Below, piece after piece: positions 8,144-15,414 of a stretch of DNA of 64,000 nt. The position numbers were made by a program, and so were the translations under genes. The stretch's first letter is position 1. Each line of letters begins with the position of its first letter. Source of the DNA: Lutibacter sp. B2 (GTDB lineage Bacteria; Bacillota; Clostridia; Peptostreptococcales; Thermotaleaceae); NCBI GenBank assembly GCA_015686845.1, contig JADPRS010000011.1, positions 1-64,000 of the forward strand, written 5' to 3'. The notes beneath the pieces were generated by a model, which did not search any database, was not told the DNA's origin, and worked only from the letters and a program-made list of their open reading frames with translations.

Positions 8144-9814
8144 TTATTTAACTTTTTTTATGTCTATATGGGGCAAATCTTCAATGGGATCATAGTTAGC
8201 TATTTTATTATGTTCTAAGTGCAGGCTTTCTAAATTTTTTAAGTTATATAAAGCTTCAATATTAGATATATGGTTAGAGCCTAAATATAGGCGTTTTAGG
8301 TTGGTTAAATTTTTAAGAGGTGATATGTCTTCTATATCATTATCACCCAAAGACAAACGCTCAAGATTGGTTAGATTGCTTAACGCGTATATGCTCTTTA
8401 TATTATTTTCCCATAAAGATAAATCTTTTAAATTTGTAAAGTTCTTTAATATTTCTATATTTGAGATATTATTATTATTCATGCTTATTGTTTCTAATGA
8501 TTTTAAATCTTTGATAAAGGATAGATTTTCTATCTCTAAATTATCAGCATTTAATTCTTTTAAGTTTGTTAATTTATTTAATACTTCCATGTTTTGAGGT
8601 AGTTTAGGATCTTTAGAGCTTCCAATAGAACCTATGGTAAGAACTTTAAGATTTTTTAAGTTTTTAAGGATTTTTAAATCTTCTATAGGTGTATCACTTA
8701 TATCTAGTTCTTCAAGGTTGATTAAATTGCTTATAAGTTCTAGGTTTTCTGTTATTTTAATGGAGCCAATATTTAATTTTTTTAGGTTTTTAAGTGTAAG
8801 TAATGGACTTAAATCAGGTATTCTATTTTCAGATAGATCAACGTCTTCTAATGACGGTACATTTTTTATAAATGATAGATTATTTATATAAGATTTTCTT
8901 AAATTTAGTGATTTTAAATTTTTAAATTTACTTAAGATATTTAAATCTATACCAATAACCGTACAACTTGATAAATCCAGGGACTCTAAGGTATTTAAAT
9001 GAGTAGTTAAAAAATTCAAATCTTCATTTGTAATTGTATTTATACTTAATTTTTTTATATTTTTTAGATTTTCTATGCCTTTTAAACTATCTATTTGAGC
9101 ACCATAAATCCGTAATTCTTCTAAATTTTTCAAACCCTTAATAAAATATAGATCCTTTGATTTTATATCTCCTAAATCCAATTCTTTTAGATTTGATAAA
9201 GAATTTATTAACTCTATATCTATAATATGATCGCTCCATATACTCAATGTTTTTAAGTTTTTTAAGTTTTCTATTCCATCTATTTTTTTTATTTTATAAC
9301 CAGAAATATACAAATACTCTATGTTCTCTAAATCTTTTAATGTAAGCTCGTGTTTTTTAGGTAATGCTAAATCCTCTTTTATTCTTTTTTCTAGATAACT
9401 ATCTTTAATTAGTTTATCCTTTGTATTATAAAAATTGATTGTCATAGAAAGGGGAAGAATCAATACAAAAGCAATTATTTGCAAAGCCTTATGATTAGAA
9501 GAATCTTTTACAGTTTGACCAATAGAAACAATAACTACTATTAAAAGCAATACAAATGAGTCATTTACATAGAATCCCATCTTATATAAAATAAAGGCCC
9601 CTGTTGCGATTAGAGCGGTTATAATATATTCTGCACTTTTTTTGAAATCTTTAGTTTGGTATATTTTTATGAGCGCGGATAAAGGAAAATATATGATTAA
9701 AAACGTGAAATTTCCTCTTAAATCATATAAATAGAATTCCATAACCATGACAACTAAAATTATATTCCATAGTTTTTCATTCTTCCAAAAAGCAACTTTT
9801 TTTGTATCATCCAT
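8144..9814 (-). CDS. Membrane-anchored leucine-rich repeat protein
   Basis: A 556-residue protein with four to five hydrophobic helices in the first 130 residues, then from about 160 to 545 a continuous series of roughly 17 leucine-rich repeats of about 22 residues (consensus L.NL.NLK.L.L..N.I.DI..L). This is the SDS22/internalin type of repeat. There is no signal peptide with a cleavage site, LPXTG or SLH anchor, so the repeats are held by the multi-helix N-terminus; which side of the membrane they face is unclear. The gene lies between the regulator and the catabolic genes but looks unrelated to purines. A protein-binding role is probable; the ligand is unknown. Confidence 0.85.
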   Translation of the reverse strand: MDDTKKVAFWKNEKLWNIILVVMVMEFYLYDLRGNFTFLIIYFPLSALIKIYQTKDFKKSAEYIITALIATGAFILYKMGFYVNDSFVLLLIVVIVSIGQTVKDSSNHKALQIIAFVLILPLSMTINFYNTKDKLIKDSYLEKRIKEDLALPKKHELTLKDLENIEYLYISGYKIKKIDGIENLKNLKTLSIWSDHIIDIELINSLSNLKELDLGDIKSKDLYFIKGLKNLEELRIYGAQIDSLKGIENLKNIKKLSINTITNEDLNFLTTHLNTLESLDLSSCTVIGIDLNILSKFKNLKSLNLRKSYINNLSFIKNVPSLEDVDLSENRIPDLSPLLTLKNLKKLNIGSIKITENLELISNLINLEELDISDTPIEDLKILKNLKNLKVLTIGSIGSSKDPKLPQNMEVLNKLTNLKELNADNLEIENLSFIKDLKSLETISMNNNNISNIEILKNFTNLKDLSLWENNIKSIYALSNLTNLERLSLGDNDIEDISPLKNLTNLKRLYLGSNHISNIEALYNLKNLESLHLEHNKIANYDPIEDLPHIDIKKVK

Positions 9815-10107
9815 AGAGTAACGTCTCCTTTTTTTGTGTGGATTGTTTGGGGATAGTCCAGAATTTTTTTTACTTTATACACAATAGTATACCAAAAAAT
9901 CCCAAGATGTGAATAGTTATAGTATTTTAAATATTAGAGAATATGAATATATTAAATTTAATGGATATAATTATTTGGAAGAGATTTATTGAAAGAGTGA
10001 AATATGTATGATATTCTACTTTGAGGTGTATTGGGAATAGATTACACAGTATGAAACTAAAAGAATATAAAATAGAGTGGGTAATTATATTAAAGGAGAG
10101 ACAGCTA

Positions 10108-10515
10108 ATGCCAATAAAAGGGTTACATCATGTTTGTATTCAAACGGAAAAATATGAAGAATCACTAAAATTTTATACTGAAATTTTAGGATTTGAATTA
10201 ATGAAAGAAACATCAAATTTTCATAAACGAGATTTTAATACATGGTTAAGATTAGGAACATTTATGATCGAACTTCAGACGGCTAAAAAGGGAGATCAAT
10301 TAAATGATTGGAGTTCATTAAATGAAGGAATTGTACATATATGTTTTTTTGTGGATCATGTACAAGAAGAATTTAATAGAATAAAAAAATTAGGTTATAC
10401 CAGCTTTAAGATAAAAAATGGAGAAGAAATATATAAGGTTGAAGATGGATATTTATTTAAAATTAAAGCACCAGAAGGGACTGAAATTGAAATAAGAGAT
10501 AATGCTGAAATATAA
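10108..10515 (+). CDS. VOC superfamily (glyoxalase-like) protein
   Basis: A 135-residue single vicinal-oxygen-chelate domain protein: beta-alpha-beta-beta-beta halves starting GLHHVCIQT and GIVHICFFV, with possible metal ligands His8, Glu in FMIELQ, His in IVHICF and Glu in EIEIRD. The ATG at 10108 is chosen because AAGGAGAG lies a few bases upstream; an in-frame extension to 10021 lacks homology-like sequence. The fold covers glyoxalase I, methylmalonyl-CoA epimerase and dioxygenases, so the reaction is not defined. It is a single gene ending at a shared terminator. Confidence 0.8.
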   Translation: MPIKGLHHVCIQTEKYEESLKFYTEILGFELMKETSNFHKRDFNTWLRLGTFMIELQTAKKGDQLNDWSSLNEGIVHICFFVDHVQEEFNRIKKLGYTSFKIKNGEEIYKVEDGYLFKIKAPEGTEIEIRDNAEI

Positions 10516-10539
10516 GAAATGGAATTACAATTCAAACAA

Positions 10540-10566
10540 AAAATGGACAGGGATACCTGTCCATTT
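10540..10566. terminator. Bidirectional terminator
   Basis: AAAATGGACAGG pairs with CCTGTCCATTTT around a four-base loop, between the convergent VOC and cyclase-family genes. Confidence 0.88.
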
Positions 10567-10567
10567 T

Positions 10568-11260
10568 CTATTCTTCTACAAGTGCGACTGCTCGAATAGG
10601 AGAGCCAGAGCCATCTCTAATCTTTAATGGTAAGCCAAAGAATAAGAATCTTTGATTAACCACCTTGTCTAAATTACACAAATTCTCCGTATTCGTAATA
10701 TCATATTCACCACATACTAAGTGACCAGAAAAATCTAAATCATCGGGATGATCAATGGCTGGAGCATCTACGCCTATATTCACAACACCTTGCTCTGCAA
10801 GCCACTTTGCACCTTTATAGCTAAGACCAGAATAGGTTGTTTGCCATTTATCCGTATTAAAATATCTATCAAAGTGACCCGTATAGAGTAATACAATATC
10901 TCCAGGATAGATGGTCTGTCCTGATTTTTTTAGTGCATCTTCTAAATCATCAGGTTCTATGTATTTTGTAGGAGGAATATGAGATAAATCAATACAGATG
11001 GCAGTACCCCAAAAATAATTTAGAGGCATTTTATCAATGGTTTTGCCAGAAGGTTTATATTCCCAAACTCCATCACAATGGGTTCCTCCATGTTCACTGA
11101 TGAGGAGGTTTCTTGCAGAGAAACCAAGTGTTTTACTACCTGTTGCTTTCATATTTTCTTCGTGGTTCATATTTGTCATGATAAATGTTTTTTGATGCAT
11201 TGGAAATACAGACATACCTTGGAAAATTTCTTGTGAAAGATCAATTAATTTTAAACTCAT
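10568..11260 (-). CDS. Cyclase-family metal-dependent hydrolase (kynurenine formamidase-like)
   Basis: A 230-residue protein of the cyclase/KynB family, which hydrolyses amides and cyclic amides with a metal site of form HxxxHxDxxxH. Here the motif is HGGTHCDGVWE: His57, His61 and Asp63 are present, but the last ligand is Glu67 in place of His. The start at 11260 is set by ACTCCTTT (AAAGGAGT on the minus strand); the frame stays open upstream only by chance through the palindromic element at 11282. It is divergent from the purine gene series. An imidazolone- or formyl-group hydrolase in purine breakdown is possible, but this is only inference. Confidence 0.82.
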   Translation of the reverse strand: MSLKLIDLSQEIFQGMSVFPMHQKTFIMTNMNHEENMKATGSKTLGFSARNLLISEHGGTHCDGVWEYKPSGKTIDKMPLNYFWGTAICIDLSHIPPTKYIEPDDLEDALKKSGQTIYPGDIVLLYTGHFDRYFNTDKWQTTYSGLSYKGAKWLAEQGVVNIGVDAPAIDHPDDLDFSGHLVCGEYDITNTENLCNLDKVVNQRFLFFGLPLKIRDGSGSPIRAVALVEE

Positions 11261-11281
11261 AAAAAAACACTCCTTTCTACT

Positions 11282-11411
11282 TATAGATAAACAACTTAGA
11301 TAAAGGGTGTAATGATATAAACGTCGTTCCGGCAAGTATGAAGATTGCAAGTCACTCCTTATCATATAATTACACCCTTTTAAAATTAAAGGATGAGGTT
11401 GTTTATCTATA
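11282..11411. repeat. MITE-like palindromic element, copy 1
   Basis: About 130 bp bounded by the inverted repeat TATAGATAAACAAC, with an inner pair AAGGGTGTAAT / ATTACACCCTT and a short hairpin GCAA...TTGC in the centre. A close copy in the same orientation lies at 39552-39694. The element ends 22 bp upstream of the cyclase-family start codon, so it forms the 5' leader of that gene or carries its promoter. It encodes nothing. It could be a non-autonomous transposon or a conserved structured RNA. Confidence 0.8.
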
Positions 11412-11641
11412 TTATAAAGTTATTAAATAAAATCCAATAAATACCTTCTTTAATTTAGGAATAGGTAGTTGAATAAAAAGGTAACTCTACAGGTCACAAA
11501 GTATTGAAATAAGAGGACTTTTATTAAAAAACATATAAAAAAGAGCGATATATCTCCTACGATTTGTATATTCATCACTAAGGACAGGGCGAATTTTAGG
11601 GTTGGATAGCTTGTTTTTTTATAAATAAGTTACAAAGGTAA

Positions 11642-11669
11642 TTGAACATGAAACTTGAATATTTAGAAT
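11642..11669 (+). promoter_or_regulatory. Candidate sigma-A promoter for the purine gene series
   Basis: TTGAAC, a 16-base spacer and TAGAAT lie about 40 bases before the GGAGG of ftcD. The rest of the 11412-11722 gap shows no gene and no recognisable riboswitch. The match is fair and unproven. Confidence 0.4.
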
Positions 11670-11722
11670 ATAAAGAAATATAAGAAAAAAACAATACAAG
11701 AAAGAGAACGGAGGTCATATTG

Positions 11723-12628
11723 ATGGATAATAAAAAGTACATATTAGCTGTTCCAAATTTTAGTGATGGAAGAAGAACAGAAGTGATTGAAAAAATTGTG
11801 GATGAGGTTAGAGGGGTAGAAAATGTTACGCTGGTAAGTTATGAGCCTGAACATGATTTTAATAGAACGGTTGTAACACTTATAGGAGAGCCTGAACCAC
11901 TAAAAAAAGCATTAGTAAATATGGCAGCAAAAAGCTATGAACTTATAAATATGGAAGAACAAAAGGGTACTCATCCTAGAATTGGTGCTCAGGATACGAT
12001 TCCTTTATTTCCATTTAAAAATATTACATTGGATGAATGTAAAGAATTAGCAGAGGAAATAGGTACTGAAATTTTTGAAAAAAATGATGTTCCTGTCTAT
12101 TTTGCAGGTGTAAATGCAAGAAATGAAGATAGAAAAGCTTTATCATTTATTAGAAAAGGCCAGTATGAAGGATTAAAGCTTGTAGCGCATACAGAGGAAA
12201 GAAGACCTGATCTTGGACCAGCAGCACTTCATCCAACAGCAGGTGCAACGATTGTTAGTGCAGATATAGAAGGATTGACTGCATATAATGTTTTTTTAGA
12301 TACAGAAAATCTAGAAATAGCAAAAAAAATAGCGCGGGGAGTTAGAGGCCCAAGTGGTGGATTTTCTACAATTAGATCCGTTGGAATAAAATTTCCAGAA
12401 AGAGAAGGCGTAGTTGTATCAATGAATATGTTTGATTGCCAAAAAACACCTATTTATAGAGCTTTTAATTTTGTAAAACAGGAAGCAGCTAGATATGGGA
12501 TAGCTGTTACAGGTTCAGAACTTGTAGGACCCGTAAAATTAGAGTATTTACTGGATTCATTAGAATATTTCTTTGGACTTGAAAACTTTAATAAGGAACA
12601 AATTTTGGAAACACATTTAATGAAATAA
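11723..12628 (+). CDS. ftcD: Formimidoyltransferase (FtcD N-terminal type), probably for formiminoglycine
   Basis: A 301-residue protein covering only the two formiminotransferase subdomains of FtcD (AVPNFSDGR at the N-terminus, GTHPRIGAQDTIPLFPF, and GLTAYNVFLDT further on). The cyclodeaminase part is absent. The family transfers a formimino group from formiminoglutamate (histidine breakdown) or formiminoglycine (purine fermentation) to tetrahydrofolate. It is the first gene of the purine series, which favours glycine formimidoyltransferase. The ATG at 11723 is preferred over a TTG one codon earlier, given GGAGG at 11709. No histidine-degradation genes are nearby. Confidence 0.88.
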   Translation: MDNKKYILAVPNFSDGRRTEVIEKIVDEVRGVENVTLVSYEPEHDFNRTVVTLIGEPEPLKKALVNMAAKSYELINMEEQKGTHPRIGAQDTIPLFPFKNITLDECKELAEEIGTEIFEKNDVPVYFAGVNARNEDRKALSFIRKGQYEGLKLVAHTEERRPDLGPAALHPTAGATIVSADIEGLTAYNVFLDTENLEIAKKIARGVRGPSGGFSTIRSVGIKFPEREGVVVSMNMFDCQKTPIYRAFNFVKQEAARYGIAVTGSELVGPVKLEYLLDSLEYFFGLENFNKEQILETHLMK

Positions 12629-12650
12629 ATAAAATTAAGGGGGATTTAGT

Positions 12651-14066
12651 GTGAAAATAGATGTGATTATTAAAAATGCAAGAATACCTCAAGGTGATGA
12701 TACGGTACTTACAAATATTTTAGTTTCAGATGAAAAAATTGTAGGTTTTATGAATGATATTGAAGGAATGGATTCAAAAGAAGTGATTGATGCAGACGGC
12801 AATTTGACTATACCTGGATGTTTTGATTCTCATACTCACTTTATGGACCCAGGATTTACCCATAGAGAAAATTTCCTTACAGGAACATCATCAGCTGCTG
12901 CTGGTGGAATTACAACGATTATGGATATGCCTTGTTGCTCAAAGCCTTCTGTTAGAAGCGTTGCAGAGTTAGAACAAAAATTAAATGCAATTAAAGATAA
13001 GGCTATTGTAGATTTTGCTTTTTGGGGAGGGGTAACTGGAGAAGATATACGTAACGGACAAACGCATCATGTTAAAGAGCAAGCTGATTATGGTGTATGT
13101 GGCTTTAAAGTATACATGACTCCTTCTGTACCAACTTATGAAAGAGTTACAGATCCTGAAATGTTAGAAGCATTTAAAGTAGTAGCTGAGACAGGATTAC
13201 CAGTAGGTATTCATGCTGAGAACTATGCTATGTGTGACTATTATGTGAATAAGTTCCAAAAGGATGGAAGATTGGATGGTCCAGCTTGGGCAGAAGCAAG
13301 ACTTACATTAGCTGAAAAGGTTGCTATTGAATTAGGGATTAGTTTTGCAGAAGAAACAGGAGCAAGATTACATATTGTTCATATGAGTACAGGTATAGGT
13401 GCAAAATTAGTAGGAGAGGCAAAGAAAAGAGGTTTACCTGTAACAGCAGAAGCAACACCTCATTATTTAACGCTAAATTATCAGGATGCTATGACAGAGC
13501 ATAAACAGTATGCAAAAATAGCACCGCCTCTTAGAACGAAGAAAGATAATGAAGGACTTTGGGAAGGACTTAAAAATGGAAGTGTAGATTTTGTTGCTAC
13601 TGACCATGCTCCGTATGAAATTGCAACAGAAAAAGAAGCAGAAGGTGTGAATATTTGGACTGCTTTCCCAGGAATCCCAGGGGTTGAGACCATGGTACCT
13701 ATTTTAGTAAGTGAAGGATACAACAAAGGTAGAATTACATTAAGTAAATTAGTAGATGTTCTTAGTACAAATGCTGCAAAGCACTATGGATTATATCCTA
13801 AAAAGGGCGCTATGAACATTGGTTCTGATGCTGACTTTACCATTATAGATCTCGAAAAAGAGTGGACGATTGATCAAAAGAAAACTTATTCTATGGCAAA
13901 ATATAATCCATTACATGGATTTAAATTAAAAGGAAAACCAGTAAAAACTGTTGTTCGAGGAAAGATTGTATACGATGATCAAGTAGGGGTTATTGGACAA
14001 GAAGGATATGGAGAATTTGTAAAACGTCAAAGTATACAAATGTTAGATAAAACAATCAAATATTAG
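12651..14066 (+). CDS. Allantoinase/dihydropyrimidinase-like cyclic amidohydrolase (candidate xanthine ring opener)
   Basis: A 471-residue cytosolic TIM-barrel amidohydrolase of the allantoinase/hydantoinase/dihydroorotase group. The binuclear metal site is complete: His61 and His63 (DSHTHF), carbamylated Lys153 (GFKVYMT), His188 (GIHAEN), His244 (HIVHMS) and Asp318 (ATDHAP). The start is GTG with AAGGGGG upstream. It follows ftcD by 22 bp. Allantoin use would be the default annotation, but no urate oxidase or allantoicase gene is present. In this series the missing step is hydrolytic opening of the xanthine pyrimidine ring, chemistry this family does on related cyclic ureides. That assignment is inference. 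Confidence 0.87.
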   Translation: MKIDVIIKNARIPQGDDTVLTNILVSDEKIVGFMNDIEGMDSKEVIDADGNLTIPGCFDSHTHFMDPGFTHRENFLTGTSSAAAGGITTIMDMPCCSKPSVRSVAELEQKLNAIKDKAIVDFAFWGGVTGEDIRNGQTHHVKEQADYGVCGFKVYMTPSVPTYERVTDPEMLEAFKVVAETGLPVGIHAENYAMCDYYVNKFQKDGRLDGPAWAEARLTLAEKVAIELGISFAEETGARLHIVHMSTGIGAKLVGEAKKRGLPVTAEATPHYLTLNYQDAMTEHKQYAKIAPPLRTKKDNEGLWEGLKNGSVDFVATDHAPYEIATEKEAEGVNIWTAFPGIPGVETMVPILVSEGYNKGRITLSKLVDVLSTNAAKHYGLYPKKGAMNIGSDADFTIIDLEKEWTIDQKKTYSMAKYNPLHGFKLKGKPVKTVVRGKIVYDDQVGVIGQEGYGEFVKRQSIQMLDKTIKY

Positions 14067-14081
14067 TTAGGGGGATTTTAT

Positions 14082-14684
14082 ATGTCAAGACATGCCATTT
14101 TAGTGATAGATATGTTAAATGACTTTATAGGAGAGAAGGCACCACTTAGATGCCCAGGCGGAGAGGATATTATTCCTAATCTTCAAAAGTTATTCAATTG
14201 GGTTAGAAGTAGAGAAGACGATGAAGTTCGTTTGGTGCATATTCAAGAAGCACACAGAAAAAATGATGCGGATTTTAGAGTTAGACCTGTTCATGCAGTA
14301 AAGGGAACATGGGGTTCTGATTTTATTAAAGAACTTTATCCAGAAGGGGAAGAATATATTATTCCAAAGAGAAGACATAGTGGATTTGCTCATACAGATT
14401 TAGATTTATATTTAAGAGAAGAAAATATAGATACTGTTGTTTTGGTTGGTGTTTGGACGAATGTTTGTGTTAGAAGTACTGCATCTGATGCTCTTTATAA
14501 TGCATATAAGGTAATCACTTTAAGTGATGGATGTGCTTCAAAAACAGAAGAAATGCATCAATATGGTTTAAATGATTTGGGTATATTTACGAAGGTTATG
14601 AGTATGGATGATTATATAAATGCTTGGGAAAATGGAGAAGATCCATGGTTAGGTGGAGGAGATACAGAAAATAAGGTTAAATAA
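14082..14684 (+). CDS. Isochorismatase-like cysteine hydrolase (candidate ureido-imidazole hydrolase)
   Basis: A 200-residue isochorismatase-fold hydrolase with the full catalytic triad Asp10 (VIDMLND), Lys96 (IPKRR) and Cys129 (GVWTNVCVR). Relatives include nicotinamidase, N-carbamoylsarcosine amidohydrolase and ureidoacrylate hydrolase RutB, all of which split amide or ureido groups. It lies 15 bp after the allantoinase-like gene with AGGGGGA as binding site. The ureido group left after xanthine ring opening is a natural substrate. An alternative is a nicotinamidase unrelated to the pathway. Confidence 0.88.
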   Translation: MSRHAILVIDMLNDFIGEKAPLRCPGGEDIIPNLQKLFNWVRSREDDEVRLVHIQEAHRKNDADFRVRPVHAVKGTWGSDFIKELYPEGEEYIIPKRRHSGFAHTDLDLYLREENIDTVVLVGVWTNVCVRSTASDALYNAYKVITLSDGCASKTEEMHQYGLNDLGIFTKVMSMDDYINAWENGEDPWLGGGDTENKVK

Positions 14685-14840
14685 GGCATATGAAAAAAAT
14701 AAACAAGTCAAGACACTGAGGAATTTGGATTATTTTCGAGGCATCGTGAGCGAGCATGTTGAACATATGTAAGCGATTCGATAACGAAGAAAATAATTCA
14801 AATAACCAGTGAAAGGGCTGATTTATTTTTTGAATATGCC
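14685..14840. repeat. Nested palindromic intergenic element, 156 bp
   Basis: Fills the whole gap between the isochorismatase-like gene and ubiX. The outer arms start GGCATATGAAAAAAATAAA and end with its near-complement ATTTATTTTTTGAATATGCC. The inner arms TTTGGATTATTTTC and GAAAATAATTCAAA also pair. The structure suggests a MITE or a large RNA hairpin in the operon transcript. The ubiX binding site lies just outside. Confidence 0.8.
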
Positions 14841-14855
14841 TAGGGGAGGTATAAA

Positions 14856-15410
14856 ATGAGATTAGTTGTGGCAATAACAGGTGGTAGTTGTGCTATATAT
14901 GGGATTGCCCTACTTAAGGCATTGGAACAACTAGGTGTTGAAACACACCTAGTTGTATCTAGAATGGGAGAATATGTAGCAAAACATGAATGTGATATGG
15001 ATATTGAAGCATTAAAAGAGTTGGCTACTTATTATCATGAAAATGATGATTTAGCTGCACCTATTGCTAGTGGTTCCTTTAAAACAGATGGTATGATTAT
15101 TGCACCTTGTTCAATGAATACCTTAGCAGCAATTGCAAATGGAATATCAACCAATTTGGTTACTAGGGCAGCAGATGTGACTATAAAAGAAGGACGAAAA
15201 ATGATTATTTTACCTCGGGAAACCCCTCTTAGTGTCATACACCTAGAAAATATGTTGAAGCTTGTGAGAACAGGTGTAAAAGTTGTACCTGCTGCTCCAG
15301 GATTTTACCATCAACCTCAAACCATAGGAGATTTAGTAAATATTATGGTAGGAAAGGTACTAGACCAAATAGGGATAGAACATAATTTAGTTCGAAGATG
15401 GGGTGAGTAA
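14856..15410 (+). CDS. ubiX: UbiX-like flavin prenyltransferase
   Basis: A 184-residue flavoprotein of the UbiX/Pad1 family, which joins dimethylallyl phosphate to FMN to make prenylated FMN for UbiD enzymes. The FMN-binding GGS motif (AITGGSCAIYG), the APCSMNTLAAIANG segment and LPRETPLSVIHLENM are typical. AGGGGAGG precedes the ATG. It is followed by a UbiD gene four bases later, the usual pairing. It makes the cofactor for that decarboxylase. Confidence 0.93.
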   Translation: MRLVVAITGGSCAIYGIALLKALEQLGVETHLVVSRMGEYVAKHECDMDIEALKELATYYHENDDLAAPIASGSFKTDGMIIAPCSMNTLAAIANGISTNLVTRAADVTIKEGRKMIILPRETPLSVIHLENMLKLVRTGVKVVPAAPGFYHQPQTIGDLVNIMVGKVLDQIGIEHNLVRRWGE

Positions 15411-15414
15411 TAAT

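Noticed and set aside
11261-11365. Longer N-terminus of the cyclase-family protein
   Set aside because: The extension would be translated from the palindromic element and bypass the AAAGGAGT binding site in front of the internal ATG.
11282-11411. Riboswitch for the cyclase-family gene
   Set aside because: No known aptamer consensus fits, and a second copy at 39552 stands before no gene; a mobile or repeated element explains it better.
14677-14874. 65-codon minus-strand frame
   Set aside because: It is produced by the palindromic element and has no ribosome binding site.
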